A DNA stretch of 64,000 nucleotides from Pomphorhynchus laevis (GCA_012934845.2 WNNJ02000225.1:1-64000); one strand, 5' to 3'; shown: positions 12,801 to 23,480, counted from the first letter of the stretch. The notes: generated from the sequence alone by a model not told the origin. Made by a program: numbers and translations.

Positions 12801-15800
12801 ATTCAACAATTTTTAATAATTCGTTTGCGATGATAAAACGTTGCATCAAGAAAAATACAGTGCAAACATCAAATGAAAATTGATGTTTGCATTTCATCCA
12901 AATGAAATGATTTAGATGAAATCGTTTAGATTTCATTATCCAAATAAAATCGTTTATAGATTCACTATCTTATAAAATATGTGCTAATGTTTTAAAAATA
13001 ACACGTTTACAAAATTATCTGATTAGCTCGTGCCGTCCAAAATCTTATAACAATTATTAATTAATTGTTATAACAATTATTAATTAATTGTTATATTAAT
13101 TATTATTTATTAATTATTAATAAATAATTATTTATTATTTAATTATTTACTATTTTATTTAGCATATATTAAATTTATAAATAATTTAAAAAATAATTTA
13201 TAAAATACATAGAATTATTTAAATTTAGTCAAATTACTCAAAATATTACTCGAGTCTTAAACGTTTTAATTATAAATTTTTAAATTATAATTTAAAGATT
13301 CTAAGCATCACATTTTAAAAATGGGCTGCAAACCTAAATAAATAGTCCTGACAATATAGAACTGGGTAAATAATTTGAACTTTTTAATGAATAAGAAAAC
13401 TGCCGTGTATATCTAAAATCGGACAAGAAATGACGGCTAATTCTAAATATCTGCTTGCCCCCATGTGTCATAATTTTTTTCCGATTTTAAATATAGACGG
13501 CAGTTTTCTTATTCAAATCAAGTTCCAATTATTTAGACAGTTCCGCATTGTCAAAAAATTATTTGGGTTTGCAATTTTTAAAATGAACTGAAAACTAAGA
13601 ATCTTTTAAATCATGATTCAAAAAATTATAATTAAAACGTTTAAGATTCAAGGCGTAATCTCTAAAAATAGCGAATAAAATGTTCAGCGAATTTGACAAA
13701 TCATCGCTTAAATTAGTTTTTAAACTTGAAATTGCGATATTTTTATATTTATAATTTAATTCTTCAAGTAAAATTTTCAAATCTTTCATCCATTAGACAT
13801 TGATAAATTGCAGTTCTACGCGTACTTTACATCCATTCTAAGTGAATTTTGAAATATTCGAAATTTTTCATTTCATCTTTCGCGAAATAGGAAATATTAC
13901 ATAAAATAATGACAAGATGAAGTTATTCAAAGAAAGCGTTTTAATGCAATTTCACTTAGCCAAAATAAGTTCATACCTTATGGCGTTAGAACATCCAGTT
14001 GCATTATCTGTACTGGGCTGGTTCAATCGTAATCTTTCCGTGTTTTCACATTTCAGTCTCATTAGCTATAACATAAGAAGAGTAATAACACGTCAAAAAT
14101 GTAAAATGGCACTCACGTGGTTGCATCGCTCATTTAGCTTAGCATAATTTTTCTTATATTCCGCTTCTTTGTCTTCAAGACGAGATACTAAAAAGATCAT
14201 CAAGTCAATTAGTATTATAAAGTTTATTTAAAATTATATATTCGCTATAATGGTTTCACCTACTCGCTGTGGTTTTACTCACTATATACGGCAGTGTGAG
14301 TCAAGGATATTGAAATTACGAAATTAATTCTGTTAGTACATAATTAGCCATATTTGGACTGAATACAAAACAGGATGTATCTAGATCGTACCCGCAAAAA
14401 TATGGTAGCTAAACATATCTTCACTCTAGCCAGTATCTGTGATTTGCTACAAACTGCATTTGGATTCGAAATTCTTAAATTTCTTTTTATTTTCTTAAAT
14501 TGTTAGCTACTGGTGATATTTGAATGTATAGATATTTATGACCACTTGTGATATTTGAATAAACGTAACAGAATCAGCAATTCTACTTATATATAAGCAA
14601 GTCAGTTATTATTGAACGATTTGCTTAATAAATAAAATAACTTTTTATTTATGGTTAAAATATATTTATGCTATTGAATATATAATTCAGTTTCTTCACG
14701 GCAAATAAAGATATAAAATCAAGCGTATGCACCTTAGCTATTTGCGTGGAAATTTTTTTAAAGGACCGAAACGTAAAATGTAGGTATTGGATCCCTAGCT
14801 GATGATGTCCACCAATACTTAAATGTAGCGTACTGCTGTTGGCGTATAGATAGGATTTAAGTAGCGTGCAGAATACAATAGTCATCGAAATTTTAATCGT
14901 AACAATGACGGCTCAATTAAATTAACTTAAAATTAGGGAGCTTACTATTGATGACTAGCTTGATAATAGTAATTAATCAGAAATATAGGTAGGTTTTCAA
15001 ATTGAAGGTAAAACCTTCAACTTCCAACGCTGATTTATTTGAAATCAGATATGATTTTAATTAAATTTGCAAAATATATGACGAGTCTTTCATTAAATAT
15101 AATTGCCAATAAATGTAAATGGGTAAAGTAATCTTCAGCCATCATTAAAAGGACCGAACGTGAAATGTAGGTGCACTAGCTGATGAGATTCACCAATACT
15201 GAAATGTAGCGTACTGATGTTGCTTTATAGATAGGATAAAAGCTGCGTGCAGTGTCATCAATGACTAGTTTGATAATAAATTGCAAATATAGGTAGGTTT
15301 TCAAATTGAAGGTAAAATCTTCCCCTACCAACGCTGATTTAATTTAAAATCATAAACGATTTCAATTAAATTTGCAAAATGTAAAACAAAAGTCTTTTAT
15401 TAAAACTAAATTTCAATAAAGCAGACGAGTCGAATGATCGTCAGCCAGCATTAAAATGGACCGAAACGTGAAATGTAGGTATTGGATCAGTAGCTGATGA
15501 GGTTCACCAATACTAAAATGTAACATAAATAAGTAGGTTTTCAAATTGGAGGTTAAACCTTATTATACCATAGCTGATTTAATTTGAAATCAGAAATGAT
15601 TTCAAATTTGCAAAATTTAACACGGAAGTCTTTAAGACGAGTCAAGTGATCGTCATTCAACAGTAAAAGGACCGAAACGTGAGAAGTAGGTATTGGATCA
15701 GTGACTGATGATGTCTACTAATACTGAAATGTAGCGTACTGCTGTTGGCGTACAGATATGATTTAAGTAGCGTGCATAATAAAAATAGTCATCAAAATTT

Positions 15801-18800
15801 CAATAATAAAAACATTTTTAATTAAAAAAGCCGTTACATCAATTTATAAATTTAATGTAAATTTAAATTGCAAATACTTAGGGTTCCAATCAACATCAAG
15901 GGAATTAAACTGGTATAAATTTAATAAATATAAATAACTATAACTATATAAATAACTTATAAATTTAAATCCGAATAACTTTAATTAAACTCAATAATTA
16001 ACTTAACTTAAACTCACTAATTTTGAGTTCCTCTTATTTTTAAATTATAAGATTATTCAATCACAATAACTATACCATGATCTAGCGCGTTTTTCACTTT
16101 TATTTCGGCAAGATTCAATGCATGTTGAGCTTTTCTTGATTTATCGTCTTGTTTTTTAAGTCGATCTTCATAAAGGTCTTCAAATTGTAGATATTTCTAT
16201 TTAAAATTCAATATAAGTTCAAAATAATATCATAATTTATTCAATTTTATAATTTATTAAAAAATAGATGTATCTTGCTTGTATATAAAAAAATTATATT
16301 GTTATATATAAAAAATATATAACAATATATTATTAGAATATTTTTATATTATTATAAATAATATAAAATATTATTAATATATTGTTTATAATATTATTAG
16401 AATATTAGAATATATTTATAACATTTATTTTTAATATTTCCTATTAATAATTTGTCGAACATTTTTGCTATGTTTTTCGTGTGTTTGCATAGAAATGCAA
16501 TTTGTTTATTTGAACAACGTAACACTGAATTATAAAATTTTTGTGAATTTTATATTTTAAGAATGCTATGTTCATTATCCAAGTTGATAAATATTGATAA
16601 TTATGAAGAATCAGTATTTTAAAAAATCATCTTCGCCTTTACCATTCTACATTGATAAAGCATTAATGTATTGTGTTGTATTCACCGTTCTTTTAAAGTT
16701 CTTTTTGTTGTAAGAAATATATCGTCAATGATGTATTGGAAACATAATATATCACAAGGATAGACCTTGCAAAGTAAATATAGCGGTTGGATAAAAAAAT
16801 TTCTGTTGCAAGAATTTCCGTCGTAAAAATTACATTTTATAATGTTACAAAATCGCCGTATGTTATAAAATTATGTTTGAAGTTTGAATGAAAAGTCAAC
16901 TTATGAATTAGATTGAAGTAATCGAGGAAATTCTTAAATTGATCGGTACGTAACGTTGGTGGCAAGGTGGCAAATATTCGTGCCACCTAAAATTCGTGAC
17001 AAAAGGCATCACACATAATTTACTAAGAAGTGGTTTTCCGCTTTGGAAAACCACTAAAAAGAAAGCTAAATTTAAATCTTTAGCGCATAAAAATAAAGTT
17101 TTTGGTCCTAAAAAGGGAATACATCATATAGGAATACCTTTTGTTAGTAACAAGTGGAATTCAGTATTTTCAAAGTTTATTAACAATAACATGAAAATAG
17201 TTGCATTAACAAAGTGCACATTTTTAACAGAAAATTACCTAAACTTCACAAAATTTTTAAGCGTAAACCAGATTTTAACAAAGATACCATTGTTTATAAA
17301 ATACCTTGTAAAGAATGCGAACAGCTATATGTTGGTCAAACGGGTCAAGGTTTGGTTAAGCGTATTAAACAACATAATTATAATGTACGTAATAGGGATC
17401 AATTCTAGTGTTGTTGCTCAGCATTTTGTGAGTTTGAATCATTCCGTTGATTTTGAAAATGCATCTATTTTATCATTTGAAAGTAACTTGTTATCTCGCA
17501 TTATTCAAAAGGGTATTTTATTAAAAAAAGAACCTAATTTAATGCTTAATAATAAATCCGATTACAACCTTAAATCAAATTATAATTAATTATTCCAATA
17601 ATACATTATTTTAATTTATCAATTCGTTTGTTTTTTTCTCATTGATTTTGTTTTGGTTTAGATTAAATTATAATTTATTACTCTACTTTTACATTATTTT
17701 TATTATTAAATTCGTATTATTTTGTCACTTATTTTATGATTTTAATTTTATTTTGTTTTATGATTCTGTTTTTTTTTCTTTCTTTTTGATGTTTTACATT
17801 ATTTTTATTATTGTGTGAAAAATTTTGTTAAAAATGTGTTAAATTTTAGTGTATGATTGTTTTGTTTCTCGGTATTTTCTTTTTCTTTTAAGTAGAAATG
17901 TGGGGCACACCAATGCTTTATTTTTGTATAAATGTTGGAAACACAGGGAGGGAAATTGTGAAACAATATTTTTGTAATCATGATGATGATAGCAGAAGCT
18001 ATCGAAATATAGAATTTTAATCAAATAAAGGATATTTTCTTCTTCGTTCCTGTAATAACTTTATATTTGAAATGGAAGAAGATTATGGTTTTAGTATTTA
18101 TTAGTTAAATGGTTAAATATCATGATTAAAAGATGTTTAATGCTAATATTAATATTATCTATTAATCTGATAATTAATCTTATTTAATTATTTTTTATTT
18201 ATTATTGTCTTGCGTAAATGATTGTATGTAAATGATTGTTCCTAACAATCATTCAGTCAATGATTGTTCTTAACAATTTAGTCTATTAGCGTTGATAAAA
18301 AACTGAATATAAACCGAAATCAAATAGTAAAACAACAGTACAAACAACAACTTAACTTTAATACGGCATATCTTTGATTTACTAGGTCACTTTGGCCGTG
18401 AATATTAACCTGTTTAATTATTAATTACACAAAATTTAATTTTAAAATTAATTATTAAAAATAATTAATTTAGTTAATAATTAAGTAATTATTAGATATA
18501 ATAATTAATAATAACTTTTTAGATATTAATTAATAATCAATATCTAAAAAGTAAAACTGCAAATCAACGGAAATGCCAATTTTTAAATTAAATTCGAATA
18601 TAAGCAAGTGCAAGAATTATTGAACTTCAGTTCGTGTCCGTCACTAATAAAATTTAATGAACATACTGTGCAAACTTGGCGATTCGAAAGTGTACAGTTT
18701 GCAGTTTAAAAAACTGAAAATAATTAATACTTTTTATATTCTGCATTGGTCGGTTTGATATTATCCTCGTATGGTTGTTACAACCACACGAGGATAATAT

Positions 18801-21669
18801 CAAGCCGACCAAAGAAGAGTAGCGGCTCGTATAAGCAATATTCATTTTTTATATTAGTTCTTTTTCAAATTTACATCTAACATATTTTAACATTAACAAA
18901 TTTAAGCATATATATTTAATATTTCTACTATATAGTCTACTTTATAAGATTAAGCGAACAACGAAATTTCTTAATTTTCATTAAGGCAATTTATCGAAGT
19001 TTATTTCAATTTATCTCGCTAGTGGTTCTGACATACAATCACTAACTATACATTCATCAGCAATATTATTCCTCGAAAGAATTGGTTGTTCAACGTATGA
19101 CATTAATATTTTTAATTCGTCTCTTGTGTCATCAACCTTCATTAGTGATAAAAATAGTTTCGTCTGTATTCTATTGTTTCACATCAGTATTTAAGTTTTA
19201 AATTTGCATAATAGTTAAGTTTAAAATTTGCATAAAGATATTGTAAGATTTCAATAGAGATATTTAAATTGATATTGTATTGTTTTTAAGAAGGAAACGT
19301 TTATTTTTAATTTTCAGTATTTCGGTTCAAGAAAGTGGGTCGAATATTATCATCACAATTACTTACGTGTTTTTGACGACATAATATTATAATATAATTA
19401 TTATATACTGTTAGTATATTCTATAATATATAGACCAATAAATAAATAATGCTATGACGGGCAGAATGCCAAGGTGATCGGATCTTGTTAAAATAAAGAA
19501 AATCAATTACTTAAAATAAAGAGTTTCTTGAAGTAGCAATACTATGTATGAATTCTATTAATGAATATCAATAAGGCGTGTGAAAAATCTCTAACAATGA
19601 CCAACAAGAAAACGATATTACATTATTAATATATCATTAAATGGTATATTAATATATACATTTCACCGATAAAGAGCTTACAGCATACGCGTGTTTATGG
19701 GTAGTTCCTATGACGGTCAGAATGCCTAGGCTATCCGCTATGCCCGAGATTAAGAAAACAGATTTTTTGAGAGATCGAGAGAATCTGGAATTACTTCAGT
19801 GCCACTACCTTTTTGAAAGACTTGATTGCGGTAAATGTAATTTACATGTTAAAATATAAATCGCGTATAATATGCAAAAAGACGGATACGCGAAAGTTAC
19901 AAAAGGGAAAATTTTACTACATATACCTGAATATGTAGAATTTATGAAAATTAATGTAATAATCATTATCACTATTAGTATTATAAATTAATATTTTAAT
20001 TCAATCTTTCGTATACTGAAAATATAAAATTATTTGTATGTTGTTTAAATATAATTAAATATACAATTATACAATTGTATATTTAAATGTATATTTAAAT
20101 ATATACAAATGACTGTCCGCAAAAATCTCCTCATGATATTTTAGGCGTAAAAATCTCTTAAAAATTTATTCACTCCTAAAATGAAAAATTTCATTATTAA
20201 AAATTTCAATTTTTTCAAAACTTTCATAAAAAATATTTAAATATTAAATATATACAATAAATAAATATTTATATAAATTGTGTTTATACAATTTAAATAT
20301 TAAATATGCAATTATTTATATTTATTTATATTATTTATACAAAATATAATATCTATTATATAATTTTGATTGCTGCTATCATCTTCAGCAAGTTACAAAC
20401 TGTTAACTCTTAAATAAACAGTTTGTAATTTTCCTGAAGATGATAGCAGGAGCTTCGAAATATTGCGTGGATTTTTGGAATAAAACTGATTTATTTATTC
20501 GTATAAATTTAAAAATCTATAAAGAAATAAATTGATAATTGTTGCTGAACCACTTGTTTCAAATATGGATTTGTACTGAATATCAGCAACTGTGTCGTAA
20601 TTAAAGTTACTCCTTTTTGATTATTATCAACAAACAAAAATGTGAATGATGTGGAAGAAATAAATAAAATAAATACAATAAATGACTGTCCGAAAAAATC
20701 TCCTCATGATATTTTTGGCGTAAAAATCTCTTAAAAATTTATTCACTCCTAAAATGAAAAATTTCATTATTAAAAATTTCAATTTTTTCAAAACTTTCAT
20801 AAAAAATATTTAAATATTAAATATATACAATAAATAAATATTTATATAAATTGTATTTATACAATTTAAATGTTAAATATACAATTATTTATATCTATTT
20901 ATATTATTTATACAATATATAATATATTCTAAATTAATATAATTTATAATTAAATTTTATAAAAATATTTTTTTTCGAATGCTGCTATCATCTTCAGCAA
21001 GTTACTAACTGTTAAATAAACAGTTTGTAATTTTCATGAAGATGATAGCGGAAGCTATCGAAATATTCCGTGAATTTTTGGAATAAAGGATTTATTTAGG
21101 ATTTATTTGCATAAAATGTAATTTTCGTGTGAAAATTAAATAAATGCAAGGCGATAAATCAAGACTTTAGTACTTACTTCTTCTGATTTCTTTCTCAGAT
21201 CTCGCTCTCTCTCCCATTGGGTTAATAGCTGCTCTCTATCTTCTTTTAACAAATCAATCTCGGAATCAAGCTCATCACGTTCGTGAGTTGCTACATCTAG
21301 TGATTCTAATGTGCTAATTATGAGAGACATTAACATTTTGTAATTATGTTCTCCGTGATCCTTTATCAGCTGTTCCAGCTCGTGATAGATAGCTGTTGTC
21401 AGAGACGATACCTTTTCGCTCATTTTACACTGCACGCTAAGATTATTTGATGAACTACTATTCGTTGAAAATGTGCTTGAACAGGATGAAACCATTGAAG
21501 ATATCATATGTAAAGGCTCATTCGATTGATAAGCAGATGACGTTAAAGTTGTAGGTGATAGTAGATTTGATTCATCATCATTGCTTGGAACAACGACCGT
21601 ATCCAATTGGTTAATATCAATATTTGCTAAAGCCAGGTTTTTTGCTTCGGATGTTATGTTCAAGGACAT
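263..21669 (-). CDS. MAPK8IP3: JNK-interacting protein 3/4 homologue (Sunday driver/UNC-16), 17 exons, 3' end outside window
   Basis: Scaffold linking kinesin-1, dynein and JNK-pathway kinases on transported vesicles (known for the family). Exons, 5' to 3' on the minus strand: 21669-21178, 16196-16076, 14187-14117, 14065-13977, 12081-12014, 11913-11815, 7568-7526, 7474-7419, 7307-7250, 7067-7011, 3691-3571, 3518-3325, 2909-2798, 891-630, 579-499, 447-396, 343-263. Phases agree at every junction, giving 685 codons plus two bases. Seen: RH1 coiled coil in exons 1-3; MTKEVEKLINENN and NALNVLKDDL in exons 9-10 (leucine zipper region); FTRADITRLITEKN then DLEDAIKWQDMLR in exon 12 (RH2); IWITGAQSN and ILLGTHDG (start of the beta-propeller). 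Donors of exons 7 and 11 are atypical (GTTTGT, GTGATT). The start of exon 14 is uncertain, and the conserved WCAAGV-like stretch expected between exons 13 and 14 was not found, so a small exon may be missed. Introns are 51 bp to about 5 kb. Exon 17 ends in phase 2; the next exon lies left of the window or was not resolved. Confidence 0.88.
1205..1555. other. Base-composition island in JIP intron 13, probable mobile-element fragment
   Basis: About 350 bases of roughly balanced composition interrupt sequence that is nearly all A/T. The plus strand ends with AATAAAG and a run of A, like a polyadenylated 3' end. Both strands carry stops in every frame. The sharp edges and the tail suggest an inserted retrotransposed copy (a LINE 3' end or processed transcript) of unknown family. 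Confidence 0.4.
3325..3691 (-). CDS. MAPK8IP3: JIP3/4 homologue, exons 11-12 (coiled coil and RH2)
   Basis: Exon 11 (3691-3571) encodes a charged coiled coil, KLKITECELNDAELNL. Exon 12 (3518-3325) encodes the RH2 core with FTRADITRLITEKNLFKQK. In the family RH2 binds phosphorylated Rab8/Rab10 or Rab36 and RILP-like surfaces. The intron between them is 52 bp. Exon 10 ends GG and exon 11 begins A, restoring a glycine codon, so no exon is missing between 7011 and 3691 even though 3.3 kb separate them. Confidence 0.88.
4176..4460. repeat. Tandem duplication, about 170-bp unit
   Basis: Two copies of an AT-rich unit begin near 4176 and 4345. Both share the sequence block ending in ACCTGTCATCGAATATGTA, at about 4257-4275 and 4435-4453. 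No coding content. Just upstream, 4135-4175 carries a fragment of the SINE-like family end (ATCAGATAACTGAGTC). Confidence 0.7.
4698..5338. repeat. Imperfect direct repeats (4698-4795 and 5230-5338) flanking a gene-like exon
   Basis: Both copies begin TAGACAATCTACTTT and end in the shared block CTCCTTCCTTTTCAAATTT plus AAAAATCTTAATAAG. The second copy has about 15 extra bases. They bracket 430 bases that include the plus-strand exon at 4970-5078. A 79-codon open frame on the minus strand (4992-4753) ends inside the first copy; it has no recognisable domain. Confidence 0.7.
4970..5078 (+). CDS. Possible first exon of a CIAO2/FAM96-type Fe-S assembly factor
   Basis: ATG at 4970 follows a good acceptor-like sequence (TTTTCTTTTGTAATATTACAG) with no gap. 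The 36 codons end at a GTCAGT donor at 5079. The peptide starts MENESPDIFEVLDERQW and ends DEIDCREIF, followed by a split codon beginning G, as expected for the conserved IDxREIFDLI segment of CIAO2B, which delivers Fe-S clusters in the cytosol. The AG directly before ATG would suit a trans-spliced leader or a 5'-UTR intron. No downstream exon with the family's PEHP or HCSMA blocks was found in the next several kilobases, so this may be a captured exon or a broken duplicate inside the JIP intron. Confidence 0.45.
5079..6960. other. JIP intron 10, no other gene seen
   Basis: Outside the listed repeats this stretch is AT-rich, with stops in all frames over short distances and no recognisable domain. 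A strong-looking acceptor and donor around 6472-6500 on the plus strand enclose only about 12 bases and are probably chance. Confidence 0.5.
5435..5842 (-). repeat. SINE-like repeat, copy A
   Basis: Shares head and tail with copies at 30017-30342 (-), 43333-43575 (+) and 44176-44470 (+). In plus orientation the head reads CATTAGCnTGTATTT, then a conserved hairpin block, then a tRNA B-box-like TTGAAACC here (GTTCGAAACC in better copies). An AT-rich middle of variable length leads to a tail with ATCAGATAACTGAGTCTA. This copy is the most diverged. Confidence 0.6.
7569..8059. other. AT-rich part of JIP intron 6
   Basis: No gene or repeat beyond simple AT-rich sequence was recognised between the LINE-A 3' end and exon 7. 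Confidence 0.5.
8060..10990 (-). mobile_element. LINE-A copy 1: APE-endonuclease non-LTR retrotransposon, near full length, in JIP intron 6
   Basis: Order on the minus strand: endonuclease, reverse transcriptase, C-terminal cysteine finger. The endonuclease starts near 10940 (LLFNVEGIETLL, DIIVLLETFA) and continues in the 540-codon frame 10684-9062 (VIAGDFNANLS, SCLDLIF). Reverse transcriptase blocks are GIALLNHAYKVLSNL, QHGFRRGYSTLSALQ, VFIDFAKAFDSIDR, GVQQGDPLSPLLF, then ILYEDDLALITL in a second frame (9171-8614). The end (8613-8191) has CYCRFCSLSC then HVFKCP. The open frame changes near 10684, near 9130 and near 8613, so the copy is dead but young-looking. The catalytic box is YEDD. Two direct copies of AACAGAAACAGTAGCATAGT (about 8070-8110) sit near the 3' end. 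Confidence 0.9.
11092..11309. repeat. Inverted repeat of hammerhead-type PLE ends
   Basis: Arms of about 77 bases at 11092-11167 and 11231-11309 are nearly perfect complements around a 63-base AT-rich spacer. The right arm has a hammerhead-like core on the plus strand: CTGAAGA (11239-11245), stem II GATAGC with GCTATT (11247-11252 and 11258-11263) and GAAA (11264-11267). The left arm has the same on the minus strand with CTAAAGA. A third partial copy (GATGATAGCAGTAGGCTATT) at about 11000-11020 abuts the 5' end of LINE-A copy 1. Confidence 0.75.
13346..13560. repeat. Inverted duplicate of JIP exon 5 within JIP intron 4
   Basis: The segment 13346-13430 resembles exon 5 and its 3' splice flank (12014-12090) in the same orientation, including AATTTGAACTTT and ATGAATAAGAAAACTGCCGT. 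The segment 13480-13560 is an inverted copy (TAGACGGCAGTTTTCTTATT, ACAGTTCCGCATTGTCAA). Together they form a fold-back of about 80-base arms. Both have substitutions that would alter the peptide, so they are relics, not exons. Confidence 0.75.
13595..13789 (-). other. Short open frame without recognisable function
   Basis: A 64-codon frame in JIP intron 4, rich in Asn, Leu and Lys, with no matching domain. It does not fit the splice phases of exons 4 and 5. Probably chance in AT-rich sequence. Confidence 0.2.
14690..15800. repeat. Tandem array of about four 210-390 bp units in JIP intron 2
   Basis: Each unit contains AAAGGACCGAAACGTG, ATGTAGGTATTGGAT, CTGATGA, CACCAATACTGAAATG and GTAGCGTACTG in this order, starting at about 14760, 15148, 15457 and 15668. 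Shrinking spacing reflects internal deletions. GTATTGG and CCAATAC form a 7-bp hairpin. The bases after CTGATGA (GGTTC, TGTCC, TGTCT) can pair with GGACC directly before CGAAAC, which hints at a hammerhead-like stem II across the unit or between units. Confidence 0.65.
16996..17589 (+). mobile_element. Penelope-like element, GIY-YIG endonuclease part (relic)
   Basis: The peptide IPCKECEQLYVGQTGQ followed by VKRIKQHNYN carries the paired cysteines and the YVG core of the GIY-YIG nuclease domain that ends Penelope-like reverse transcriptases. The C-terminal part continues AQHFVSLNHSVDFENASIL and SFESNLLSRIIQKG, which fits the family's end. The frame is interrupted at least once and the reverse transcriptase part is absent. 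The T-rich stretch 17590-17960 looks like its 3' non-coding region and leads to a hammerhead motif at about 17968-18005. It lies in intron 1 of the JIP gene, antisense to it. Confidence 0.75.
17968..18005 (+). ncRNA. Hammerhead ribozyme motif, PLE type (core degraded)
   Basis: ATGATGA in place of CTGATGA, then stem II GATAGC and GCTATC around AGAA, then GAAA. It sits about 380 bp past the stop of the Penelope-like endonuclease, where these elements are known to carry hammerheads. The C3-to-A change should abolish cleavage. Confidence 0.6.
18746..18812. repeat. Near-perfect palindrome, 33-base arms
   Basis: Arms at 18746-18778 and 18780-18812 (TTGGTCGGTTTGATATTATC ... and its complement) differ at about two positions around a single central base. 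It can form a cruciform or a long RNA hairpin. It lies in JIP intron 1. Confidence 0.8.
20109..21097. repeat. Direct duplication of about 400 bp (20109-20500 and 20681-21097), each ending in a hammerhead palindrome
   Basis: The copies start ATGACTGTCCG and agree closely through an AT-rich body, then each ends in an inverted repeat: arms 20372-20404 / 20417-20453 and 20981-21013 / 21017-21060. The right arm of each carries a hammerhead-like core (CTGAAGA or ATGAAGA, stem GATAGC, then GAAA). About 180 bases separate the copies. The pair ends just 3' of JIP exon 1, in intron 1. Confidence 0.8.
21178..21669 (-). CDS. MAPK8IP3: JIP3/4 homologue, exon 1 (RH1 domain)
   Basis: The 164 codons run from the ATG at 21669 to a GTAAGT donor at 21177. 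About 80 serine-, asparagine- and threonine-rich residues, longer than in vertebrate JIP3, precede the RH1 helix. Within RH1, KVSSLTTAIYHELEQLI and LLKEDREQLLTQWERERDL follow the order and spacing of the vertebrate protein. RH1 binds kinesin heavy chain and Rab/Arf effectors in known family members. The long low-complexity leader could contain an alternative internal start at the second methionine cluster. Confidence 0.92.
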
Positions 21670-22925
21670 TGCAAAAATACCAGTTCTTTTATTTATAAAC
21701 GGTCATATCTTTGAATAAAATTGTAAAAGAAATTACAACTTCATTGTGTAAAATAATTAAACAAAAATAAAATTATTGAATAGTGAAAATAATCTGATTG
21801 CTCAAAATAGTGTCTTACAAACTGTTGACACCAAAGTGCCAGGTTTACTCTAAAGCGCGTCATTTAGTATATCGCATATGAAAATTAGTCACGAATATTT
21901 GAAATATGGAAAAAAGCTAAAATAAACGTTTGGATGGTGTGAAGATGACTTTAAAATTTTGGATCTATAATTTATTTACTTCTCCATTCTGAAGCATAAA
22001 CTATACATAATTTATGATTAGATTATAAATTCATAACGAAGGTATGAAAAGACAATTGGATTAGACTAAAAGAGAATAAGAACGATATGAAGAACGTAAG
22101 CAATTTTATAGAACTGAAAAATATCAAATCAGTTTGTTGTTAAAATGCTTGATGTGAATCGGAATTTTCGAACTGTCCATAATTTACAAAAAACCGACAT
22201 ACCTGAAAGAATAAATAACGAAATGGATAGAAATGTTGTTAATTTTGATGTTTAAACACATAGCAAAATTGACTGTATTTCTAAGGAATAACATATTTAT
22301 ATTAAGTTTATAATCAACAATATCCTGGTAGATTTCCTTCGTACAATCAAAATGTTAATTATTTCAATTTTCTTAAGTCAAGAGTATTCAATACGTTCTA
22401 CAACCAGAATTGCGTCCACCATAGATGCGACAAGCGCTCTAAGATTTGTATCACGGTTATGGAATCCTACTATATCTGCATTTGTACAAGTTCGGATGCA
22501 TAATGTATTTATCAATGGGCAAATCCGAGTGCAATTCAGGCAACAACAAAAACTGACGCATTTTACCAATTGAATTGGTAAAGATATATCCAGCCTACTC
22601 TTGAAATCTTTAATTGATGAAATTTTAATTTGTCAAGTGTTTATAGATAAGCAAATAACAAGGTAATTTAATTATGTCACCTTATTATAAAAACACAAAA
22701 ATTATTTCGAAAGTGGTCGGGCATTATAATAATGATTTCAATTGATAATGTATGTAGATATTTCAGATAGCTGTCAGATACTATATATATTACGTATTCA
22801 CTTGTATATTGTACCAAATATACATTATGTAAAATATTAAATATTTCAGATATATCAACGTATGGGTTGAGTCTTATATAATCAGCACAATACAAATTTG
22901 AGATTTGGTGTGTTAGCTTTGTTGA
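21670..22925. other. 5' flank of the JIP gene; no gene recognised
   Basis: AT-rich, with short open frames on both strands around 22352-22573 that mirror each other and show no domain. The promoter and any upstream non-coding exon of the JIP gene should lie here, but no motif can be named. Confidence 0.4.
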
Positions 22926-22929
22926 ATAC

Positions 22930-23480
22930 TAATAAAGGTGTGTGATTTAACGTTGCTGGATAATAAAGGTATATAAAGCTGCATGCGGTGTTTAAAAGTT
23001 CATACTGTGTATAGATGTGGATAAAGATGTATATTATGTATAAAGGTGTATGCTGTAGATGCGTATAATGTGTATAAAGGTGTATAAATGCGTATAAATT
23101 TGTATAAAGATGTATGAATGTGTATAAAGGTGTATAAGTTTAAGTATTGAAAGGTGTGTTAGGGTTGATGAATAGTAGTAACACTGTGTAATTTAATGCT
23201 GTTGAATATAAAGGTGTATTCGTTGTATAAAGAGTATAAAGATATAAACGGTGTATAAAGATGTATAAAAATATATACGTCGTATAAAAAGGTGTATAAA
23301 GATTTATAAAGATGTATAAAAGTGTATACTGTGTTTAAAGGTTCGTAAAGATGTATAAAATGCATACTGTGTATAAGTGTGTATACGGTGTATTAAGTGC
23401 ATACATATGTATAGAAGTGTATATTGACATATACACTGTATATGTGACATACATATGTATATTGACACTGTTGTGTAAGA
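22930..23480. repeat. Degenerate minisatellite of GTGTATAAAGAT-type units
   Basis: About 550 bases built from imperfect repeats of GGTGTATAAA / GATGTATAAA with interspersed GTGTATACTGTG. Two partial higher-order copies begin with GGTGTGTGATTTAA (about 22936) and AAGGCGTGTGATTTAATG (about 23492). Minus-strand open frames here (His/Tyr/Ile-rich) are repeat translations, not genes. Confidence 0.8.
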
